The notes under the pieces are model-generated. The model was not told the DNA's origin. It was given only the letters and a program-made list of their open reading frames with translations, and did not search any database. Below are positions 7,438-13,107 of a stretch of 15,148 nt of DNA, one piece after another. Both the position numbers and the translations under genes were made by a program. This DNA is from an uncultured Ruminococcus sp. (GTDB taxonomy: Bacteria > Bacillota > Clostridia > Oscillospirales > CAG-272), in contig CACXBN010000076.1 in the NCBI GenBank assembly GCA_902765885.1, forward strand, positions 1-15,148. The letters are read 5' to 3'. Each line of letters starts with the position of its first letter. Positions within the stretch are counted from its first letter, which is position 1.

Positions 7438-7855
7438 AGCTGTTAATTTCCATTTTGACGTTGACGGTGAAAACTTTTCATCAGCCGGAGCCGCCTCTGC
7501 AAATGTGAAGAAAAAACTCAGACAGCTAGGATTATCACCAGAAGTCATCAGAAAAGTATCCATTGCGATGTATGAAGGCGAAATAAATATGGTCATACAT
7601 GCAAATGGAGGAACCGCAGATGTGAATGTTGATGATGATTATGTCACTATCATACTTGCCGATACTGGTCCCGGAATACCAAATATAGAACTTGCCATGC
7701 AGGAAGGCTATTCAACTGCAAGAGATAATATCAGAGCGCTGGGCTTTGGTGCAGGCATGGGCCTTCCGAACATGAAAAAATATTCTGATGAAATGGATGT
7801 GCAGACTGAAATAGGAGTCGGTACTACCATTACGATGAAAGTAAAAATAGATTAA
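7430..7855 (+). CDS. RsbW-like anti-sigma-type GHKL ATPase (HATPase_c_2)
   Basis: A 141-residue single-domain GHKL ATPase of the RsbW/SpoIIAB serine-kinase type. The N box includes E51, N53 and H57 (pattern E-x-N-x3-H as in RsbW). The G1 box is D78-T-G-P-G-I83 and the G2 box is G105-F-G-A-G-M-G-L112 followed by PNMKKYSD. There is no dimerisation/phosphoacceptor domain, no transmembrane segment and no receiver. RsbW-type proteins bind a sigma factor or phosphorylate an STAS-domain antagonist, but neither partner is encoded in this window. Coupled to the preceding DRTGG gene by an 8-nt overlap and followed 25 nt later by the HydS-like gene, so it is a candidate output for the hydrogenase-like sensor. 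Biochemical activity is from family knowledge; the target is unknown. Confidence 0.85.
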   Translation: MSEAVNFHFDVDGENFSSAGAASANVKKKLRQLGLSPEVIRKVSIAMYEGEINMVIHANGGTADVNVDDDYVTIILADTGPGIPNIELAMQEGYSTARDNIRALGFGAGMGLPNMKKYSDEMDVQTEIGVGTTITMKVKID

Positions 7856-7867
7856 TCATTATATAGT

Positions 7868-7874
7868 GGGAGGA
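7868..7874 (+). promoter_or_regulatory. Ribosome binding site that fixes the HydS-like start
   Basis: GGGAGGA lies 6 nt before ATG 7881. A longer frame can be read from GTG 7866, but its first codons (GTG GGA GGA) are this ribosome binding site, so ATG 7881 is the real start. Confidence 0.8.
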
Positions 7875-7880
7875 ACAAAA

Positions 7881-9194
7881 ATGAATAATTACAATCATTC
7901 TGTTTCTCTTGATTTGCCAAAATGCAAAGGCTGTACAACTTGTCTCAAACGTTGTCCAACCGAAGCAATACGCATCAGGGAAGGACACGCTGTGATTAAT
8001 TCCGAACGATGTGTTGGTTGTGGCGAATGTATAAAAGTATGTCCTTATAAGGCAAAAAGAGCGGTCGTTGATGATCTTTCTATCCTGAACAATTACAAAT
8101 ATAAAATTGCGCTTCCTGCCCCCTCATTATATGGCCAATTCGACAACATGGACAACATTGGTTATATTATCAAAGGCCTTCATGATATAGGTTTTGATGA
8201 TGTTTTTGAAGTTGCGTGTGCCGCAGAGCTTGTATCAGCATATACAAGAATGTACATCAGCAGAAATGATATTAAAAAACCGGTCATTAGTTCCGCTTGC
8301 CCTGCTATAACCAGGATGATAAGTATAAATTATCCTGATTTGTGCGAAAACATTCTTCCGTTGCTTCCTCCCGTTGATATAGCGGCATTTTTGGCGAGGG
8401 AAAAAACTAAAGAGATACATCCGGAACTGAAGGATGAAGACATCGGTATAATCTTCATTTCGCCATGTCCTGCTAAAGTAAGCTATGTGAAAAATAATAT
8501 GGCAGGAGACCGTAATTTTATAGATGCGACGGTATCGGTAAGAGATGTATATTTTGCTCTTCTGGATGTTATGAAAAAAGGCAAGGACCCCGATGAGTCT
8601 ACCGGAGCCGGAATGATAGGAATAGGATGGGCTTCCACAGGCGGTGAGTCGACTGCTATTTTCAATGAAAGATATCTTGCGGCAGACGGTATTGAAAACT
8701 GTATAAGAGTACTCGACCAGATAGATAACGAGGACATCAACAATCTCGATTTTGTTGAACTGAATGCATGCAACGGAGGTTGTGTGGGTGGAGCTATGAC
8801 TGTAGCTAATCCATACATAGCTCAGGCCAGACTTCAGATACTGAAAAGATATCTTCCTGTTTCACCGAACAGACCATCAAGTGATTATATTCCTAAGTCT
8901 TTCTTCACTTCGAATGAAATTAAATACACTCCTATGAGTCCTTTGTCAAGTGACATTAAGGAAGCAAGAAGAATGCTCAGCGATATTGAATCAATTGCCA
9001 AAAGCCTTCCTCAAATTGACTGCGGATCTTGTGGCGCCCCGACGTGCATGGCTTTTGCTGAAGATATCGTTAAGGGCGAAACTACTGCTGATGAATGTAC
9101 CGTGATAATGAGACGCATGTTCCATGAACATCTTGAGAAATATAAGGACAAAACAGTTTTTGACAAATTGAAACCATCAAAAAGTGATAAATAA
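7881..9194 (+). CDS. HydS-like (group C-type) [FeFe]-hydrogenase domain protein with C-terminal 4Fe-4S domain
   Basis: Read from ATG 7881 this is a 437-residue protein. Domains in order: a 2[4Fe-4S] ferredoxin (C15-x2-C18-x2-C21-x3-C25 and C44-x2-C47-x2-C50-x3-C54); an [FeFe]-hydrogenase large-subunit domain (about 70-330); and a C-terminal FeS domain like that of RnfB (C381-x2-C384-x4-C389-x16-C406). The H-cluster motifs are S137-S-A-C-P141, S194-P-C-P-A-K199 and E293-L-N-A-C-N-G-G-C301. All four cysteines for the [4Fe-4S]H subcluster are present (C140, C196, C297, C301). The proton-relay cysteine is Ala139, and the Met before the second cysteine is replaced (SPC). Cys-to-Ala at the relay position is reported for putative H2-sensing hydrogenases (HydS of Thermotoga maritima; Ruminococcus albus also encodes a HydS), so slow turnover and a sensory role are likely. 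Unlike typical HydS proteins there is no PAS domain. It lies between RsbW-like and DRTGG/PHP genes. Confidence 0.85.
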   Translation: MNNYNHSVSLDLPKCKGCTTCLKRCPTEAIRIREGHAVINSERCVGCGECIKVCPYKAKRAVVDDLSILNNYKYKIALPAPSLYGQFDNMDNIGYIIKGLHDIGFDDVFEVACAAELVSAYTRMYISRNDIKKPVISSACPAITRMISINYPDLCENILPLLPPVDIAAFLAREKTKEIHPELKDEDIGIIFISPCPAKVSYVKNNMAGDRNFIDATVSVRDVYFALLDVMKKGKDPDESTGAGMIGIGWASTGGESTAIFNERYLAADGIENCIRVLDQIDNEDINNLDFVELNACNGGCVGGAMTVANPYIAQARLQILKRYLPVSPNRPSSDYIPKSFFTSNEIKYTPMSPLSSDIKEARRMLSDIESIAKSLPQIDCGSCGAPTCMAFAEDIVKGETTADECTVIMRRMFHEHLEKYKDKTVFDKLKPSKSDK

Positions 9195-9208
9195 AATACA
9201 GAGGACTA

Positions 9209-9550
9209 ATGATGAAGCTGACGGATTTAAAAGAATCATTAAACTTAAAATTAATCAACGGCAACATTGAAGATATTGATTTTGATGGAGTTTATGCCGG
9301 GGACTTTTTAAGCAGAGCAATGAGCCATGTTTCATCAGGAAACCTTTGGGTAACTATTATGACAAACACCAATGTCATTGCAGTTGCGAGCCTGTCTGAC
9401 TGTGCTGCTGTCATTCTAGCTGAAGGGATGTCATTGATGCCTGATGCTTTGAAAGCAGCTGAAGACAACGATATTATTGTCCTTTCAAGCGAAGATACCG
9501 TATACGATATTTGTGTCAAGATATACAAGACATTAAACGAAAATGAATAA
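9209..9550 (+). CDS. DRTGG-domain-like small protein (second copy)
   Basis: A 113-residue protein with the pattern of stand-alone DRTGG-type proteins: an N-terminal Leu/Asn-rich helix-strand pair, then VYAGDFLSRAMSHV, a central strand region with W-V-T-I-M-T and N-V-I-A-V-A-S, and a C-terminal ILSSEDTVYD-like strand-helix. It is a recognisable paralogue of the gene at 7084 (similar order of strands and the shared V-I-x-x-A-S core) but less cysteine-rich. The start could be ATG 9209 or the adjacent ATG 9212; GAGGA at 9201-9205 is better spaced for 9212. It follows the HydS-like gene by 14 nt and overlaps the PHP gene by 8 nt, so the three are probably translated as a coupled set. No enzymatic motif is seen; a ligand-sensing or scaffolding role is only inferred. 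Confidence 0.75.
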   Translation: MMKLTDLKESLNLKLINGNIEDIDFDGVYAGDFLSRAMSHVSSGNLWVTIMTNTNVIAVASLSDCAAVILAEGMSLMPDALKAAEDNDIIVLSSEDTVYDICVKIYKTLNENE

Positions 9551-10280
9551 ATACTATTGTGATCTTCATGTTCATTCTTGTCTGTCGCCTTGCGGTGATG
9601 ACGAAATGACACCAGCAAATATTGCCGGTATGGCTTCAATTAACGGGCTGAACATCGTGGCATTAACCGATCATAATACAAGCAAAAACTGTCCGGCTTT
9701 TTTTAAGCATGCCAAGGAAAACGGAATTATTCCTGTTGCCGGCATGGAGCTTACGACAGCGGAAGATATACATATAATTACTCTGTTCAGAACGCTTGAG
9801 GATGCCCTGGATTTTGATTCATATGTCGATAAAAGACGAATTAAGATCAAAAACAAAGCTGAGATTTTTGGTAATCAGTATATTATGGGGGATGATGACT
9901 CAGTAATCGGAAGTGAAGAATATCTTCTTATTAACGCAACAACGATAACTATTGAAGAAGCGTACAAAGAAGTTGTTTCACGAGGTGGTGCAGTTTATCC
10001 TGCTCATATAGACAGAACGTCAAACGGTATCGTTGCAATGCTCGGAACATTTCCTGATTGTCCTGCATTTTCTGTCTATGAACTTAATGATGATAATAAT
10101 GATTCTGAGTATAAGGAAAGATTTCCTCTTTTAAAAGAACTAAGAAAAGTTGTTTCATCTGATGCACATTACCTTTGGAATATCTCGGAAGCAAATTTTT
10201 ATATTGAACTGGACGATGAACCGTATTCTTCGTCAAATGTTCGGAATAAACTGATTGACTATCTTTCTGGTAAAAGGTGA
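9543..10280 (+). CDS. PHP-domain metal-dependent phosphoesterase
   Basis: A 245-residue PHP (polymerase and histidinol phosphatase) domain protein. Metal-site motifs in order: D7-L-H9-V-H11-S, T43-D44-H45-N46, E70 in the GMELTT stretch, H155 in PAHIDR, and S206-D207-A-H209. This set is complete, so the fold should bind a di- or trinuclear metal site and hydrolyse a phosphoester. The natural substrate cannot be read from sequence; relatives act on nucleotides, histidinol phosphate or nucleic acid ends. The start overlaps the preceding DRTGG gene by 8 nt, and the next GHKL gene begins 3 nt after the stop, so it is tightly coupled in the regulatory cassette. In that context it may remove a phosphate signal or make/degrade a small-molecule messenger; that is speculation. 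Confidence 0.87.
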   Translation: MNKYYCDLHVHSCLSPCGDDEMTPANIAGMASINGLNIVALTDHNTSKNCPAFFKHAKENGIIPVAGMELTTAEDIHIITLFRTLEDALDFDSYVDKRRIKIKNKAEIFGNQYIMGDDDSVIGSEEYLLINATTITIEEAYKEVVSRGGAVYPAHIDRTSNGIVAMLGTFPDCPAFSVYELNDDNNDSEYKERFPLLKELRKVVSSDAHYLWNISEANFYIELDDEPYSSSNVRNKLIDYLSGKR

Positions 10281-10283
10281 GAT

Positions 10284-10838
10284 ATGGATGAACTTGCACT
10301 TTATGTCCTTGATATTACTATGAATTCCGTGAGGGCAGGGGCAACAGAAATAACAATAACAATCGAAGAGACAGATGATACGATACTTCTTGTCATATCT
10401 GATAACGGATGCGGCATGACCGAGGCACAGTTGAGCAAACTGTCCGATCCATTTTTTACGACCAGAACCACCAGAAAAGTTGGACTGGGAATACCGTTTT
10501 TAAAGATGCTTGCCGAGATGACAGGCGGTTATGTGAAAGTGGAATCCGTTCATGAATCAGTGTCGGAAGAACACGGTACCACAACAACAGCTTTGTTTTA
10601 CAAAAATCATGTTGACTTTATTCCGGTTGGGAATATGACGGATACTCTCGTTACTCTTATAAACGGCTCACCTGAAATAAATTTCACATTTATTCATAAG
10701 ATGCCGGAGGGAGAAGTAAATTTCAGCTCCGAGGAAATAAGAAGCATTCTTGGCAAAGACATATCACTTGCCGAACCGGAAGTTCTCGCCTGGATACGCG
10801 GTAACATAGAAGACCAATACAACGAAGTAGATAATTAA
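10284..10838 (+). CDS. Stand-alone GHKL ATPase (histidine-kinase-like ATP-binding protein)
   Basis: A 184-residue protein. Residues 1-110 form a GHKL ATP-binding domain: N box around D10-x3-N14-S-x2-A-G-A, G1 box D40-N-G-C-G-M45, an F box-like DPFFTTRT (55-62), and G2 box with V66-G-L-G-I70. It lacks the dimerisation/histidine phosphotransfer domain, membrane segments and receiver, so it is not a complete sensor kinase. The C-terminal 75 residues (from about 110) do not resemble a domain I can name. It begins 3 nt after the PHP gene with AAGGTGA upstream of ATG. It differs from the RsbW-like protein at 7430 in its G2 box and is closer to the histidine-kinase/MutL-type domain. Its partner is unknown; the HydS-like and DRTGG proteins are the natural candidates. 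Confidence 0.83.
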   Translation: MDELALYVLDITMNSVRAGATEITITIEETDDTILLVISDNGCGMTEAQLSKLSDPFFTTRTTRKVGLGIPFLKMLAEMTGGYVKVESVHESVSEEHGTTTTALFYKNHVDFIPVGNMTDTLVTLINGSPEINFTFIHKMPEGEVNFSSEEIRSILGKDISLAEPEVLAWIRGNIEDQYNEVDN

Positions 10839-10891
10839 TTTTAATTATACATTTATAAGAAACAATTCTTTACAAGGGAAAGGAATCAAAA

Positions 10892-11263
10892 ATGAAGTCA
10901 CTCGAAGAACTTATGGCAATTAAAAACAAAATGCAGAATAAGGTTTCTGTTCGCACATCAGCAGGCGACATTCGTGTAGTTGTCGGTATGGCTACCTGCG
11001 GTATCGCTGCAGGCGCAAGACCCGTGCTTAATGCCTTTGTTGAAGGTGTTGACGCTCTTGGCCTTGGAGACAAAGTTCAGGTTACACAGACCGGATGCAT
11101 CGGAATTTGCCAGTATGAGCCTGTAGTAGAAGTTTATGAAAAAGACAAGGAAAAAGTTACTTACGTCAAAATGACAGCAGACAAGGCAAAAGAAGTTCTC
11201 GAAAAGCATATAAAAGGCGGCAAGCCTGTTATAGAATATACCATAGGCGCAACTCAGCTATAA
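10892..11263 (+). CDS. hndB: HndB-like thioredoxin-like ferredoxin-fold subunit
   Basis: A 123-residue protein matching HndB, the small extra subunit of NADP-reducing hydrogenases of the Desulfovibrio fructosovorans HndABCD type. It is a thioredoxin-like [2Fe-2S] ferredoxin fold with the GMATCGIAAGAR signature (C36) and QTGCIGIC (C69-x3-C73). Only three cysteines occupy ligand positions; the residue matching the second cysteine of the usual C-x4-C pair is Gly41. Either no canonical [2Fe-2S] cluster forms or another residue completes it. Ribosome binding site AAAGGA is about 7 nt upstream of ATG. It is preceded by 53 nt without a clear promoter and followed by hndC after 20 nt. It resembles the N-terminal domain of HndC, so it probably arose from that domain and docks on the flavin subunit. 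Confidence 0.87.
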   Translation: MKSLEELMAIKNKMQNKVSVRTSAGDIRVVVGMATCGIAAGARPVLNAFVEGVDALGLGDKVQVTQTGCIGICQYEPVVEVYEKDKEKVTYVKMTADKAKEVLEKHIKGGKPVIEYTIGATQL

Positions 11264-11283
11264 TTTAGGAGGGAAAAGCTTTT

Positions 11284-13086
11284 ATGATTCGTTCACACGT
11301 ACTTGTGTGCGGCGGTACCGGTTGTACAGCATCCGGAAGTGCTGCAATACGCGAAAGACTTCAAGAAGAACTTAAAACACATGGTCTTGAAGATGAAGTT
11401 AAGATAGTCCAGACAGGATGTTTCGGGCTCTGCTCTTTGGGGCCGATAATGATTATCTATCCTGAAGGCACTTTCTACAGCATGGTTAAACCTGATGATG
11501 TTCCTGAAATAGTGACAGAACATCTGCTTAAGGGTCGTATAGTAGAGAGACTTGTATATAATGATACTGGCGATAAGCACGGTGAAGAAGAAGCACAGGC
11601 TGCTTCTCTGGCTGAGACTGCATTCTATAAAAAGCAAAAAAGAGTTGCATTACGTAACTGTGGTGTGATTAACCCCGAGCTTATAGATGAATATATAGCT
11701 ATGGACGGTTACTTTGCACTTGCTAAAGTTCTTAAAGAAATGACACCGGATGATGTCATTAAAGTCATTCTTGATTCCGGACTGCGCGGCAGAGGCGGCG
11801 GCGGATTCCCGACAGGCAGAAAATGGCAGTTTGCGAGAGCTTCCGTATCCGACAAGAAATATGTTGTATGTAATGCCGATGAAGGCGACCCGGGAGCATT
11901 CATGGACAGATCTGTCCTTGAAGGAGACCCTCATGCCGTTCTCGAAGCAATGGCTATAGCAGGTTACGCTATCGGTGCCGATGAAGGCTGGATCTACGTA
12001 CGTGCCGAATATCCTATTGCAGTTAAGAGACTTCAAATTGCAATCGAACAGGCAAGGGAATACGGACTTCTCGGAAACAATATTTTCGGTACAGACTTTA
12101 ATTTTGATATTCATATCCGTCTTGGCGCAGGCGCGTTTGTCTGTGGTGAAGAGACAGCTCTCCTGACATCAATCGAAGGCAACAGAGGAGAACCGCGTCC
12201 GCGTCCCCCGTTCCCGGCTGTTAAAGGTCTGTGGGGTCAGCCGACAATAGTAAACAACGTCGAAACATTTGCCAACATAGCTCAGATTATTTTAAATGGT
12301 GCTGAATGGTTCGCATCGACGGGAACTGAAACCTCCAAGGGAACAAAAGTATTTGCTCTTGGCGGAAAGATCAAGAATACTGGTCTTGTAGAAATTCCTA
12401 TGGGAACAACACTCAGAGAAGTTATCGAAGAGATCGGCGGAGGAGTTCCGAACGGAAAGAAGTTCAAAGCTGCTCAGACCGGCGGTCCTTCAGGCGGATG
12501 TCTCCCTGCATCACTTATTGATACACCTATCGACTATGACAACCTTATAAAAGCTGGTTCCATGATGGGTTCCGGTGGTCTTATCATTATGGATGAAGAC
12601 ACATGTATGGTTGATATCGCTAAATTCTTCCTTGAATTCACAGTTGATGAATCTTGCGGTAAGTGCTCACCATGTAGAATAGGTACCGTAAGACTTCTTG
12701 AGATACTTAACAAGATCACAAGCGGAAACGGTGAGATGGAAGACCTTGATAAGCTCGAAGAACTTGCTAATTACATTAAGTCAGCTTCTCTCTGTGCTCT
12801 GGGACAGACTGCACCTAACCCGGTTCTTTCGACTCTCAGATTCTTCAGAGATGAATATATTGCACATATAGTTGACAAGAAATGTCCTGCTGGTGTATGT
12901 AAAGCTCTTCTTCAGTATGTTATCGATCCTGAAAAGTGCAAGGGATGTACTCTTTGTGCAAGAAATTGTCCTGTATCCGCTATCAGTGGAAAAGTTAAAG
13001 AACCTCATACAATTGATCAGTCTAAGTGCATTAAGTGCGGTACTTGTATGGAAAAATGCAAGTTTGGCGCAATTTCTAAGAAATAA
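11284..13086 (+). CDS. hndC: NuoF-like flavin/NAD(P)H subunit of bifurcating hydrogenase (HndC/HydB)
   Basis: A 600-residue NuoF/HndC/HydB-type protein of expected length. Domains: N-terminal thioredoxin-like [2Fe-2S] domain (C9-x4-C14 and C46-x3-C50); FMN/NAD(H)-binding core beginning at G169-R-G-G-G-G-F-P-T-G178 with a later GAGAFVCGEETAL segment; [4Fe-4S] site C458-x2-C461-x2-C464 plus C504; and a C-terminal 2[4Fe-4S] ferredoxin (C552, C555, C558, C562 and C582, C585, C588, C592). In the cytosolic bifurcating complex this subunit binds FMN and NAD(P)(H) and is thought to be where electrons of NAD(P)H and reduced ferredoxin are merged or split. The extra C-terminal ferredoxin is characteristic of HydB/HndC rather than respiratory NuoF. 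A strong AGGAGGG lies 10 nt before the ATG. The hydrogenase gene follows after 21 nt. Nothing is truncated and all cluster ligands are present. Confidence 0.94.
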   Translation: MIRSHVLVCGGTGCTASGSAAIRERLQEELKTHGLEDEVKIVQTGCFGLCSLGPIMIIYPEGTFYSMVKPDDVPEIVTEHLLKGRIVERLVYNDTGDKHGEEEAQAASLAETAFYKKQKRVALRNCGVINPELIDEYIAMDGYFALAKVLKEMTPDDVIKVILDSGLRGRGGGGFPTGRKWQFARASVSDKKYVVCNADEGDPGAFMDRSVLEGDPHAVLEAMAIAGYAIGADEGWIYVRAEYPIAVKRLQIAIEQAREYGLLGNNIFGTDFNFDIHIRLGAGAFVCGEETALLTSIEGNRGEPRPRPPFPAVKGLWGQPTIVNNVETFANIAQIILNGAEWFASTGTETSKGTKVFALGGKIKNTGLVEIPMGTTLREVIEEIGGGVPNGKKFKAAQTGGPSGGCLPASLIDTPIDYDNLIKAGSMMGSGGLIIMDEDTCMVDIAKFFLEFTVDESCGKCSPCRIGTVRLLEILNKITSGNGEMEDLDKLEELANYIKSASLCALGQTAPNPVLSTLRFFRDEYIAHIVDKKCPAGVCKALLQYVIDPEKCKGCTLCARNCPVSAISGKVKEPHTIDQSKCIKCGTCMEKCKFGAISKK

Positions 13087-13107
13087 TTGAAGGGACGGAA
13101 TTAAACG

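Noticed and set aside
7866..7868. GTG as start of the HydS-like protein
   Set aside because: The GTG overlaps the GGGAGGA ribosome binding site of the ATG at 7881.
7881..9194. HydS-like gene as a second ordinary H2-producing hydrogenase
   Set aside because: The proton-relay Cys is Ala and the L2 Met is lost; context is regulatory, so a sensory role is preferred.
10853..10870. Small AAGAA/TTCTT hairpin between the second GHKL gene and hndB
   Set aside because: Only five A-T-rich pairs with a short loop; easily expected by chance and no promoter accompanies it.
11650..12114. Minus-strand open frame of 154 codons inside hndC
   Set aside because: Antisense to the highly conserved FMN-binding region of HndC, which fully explains the sequence.
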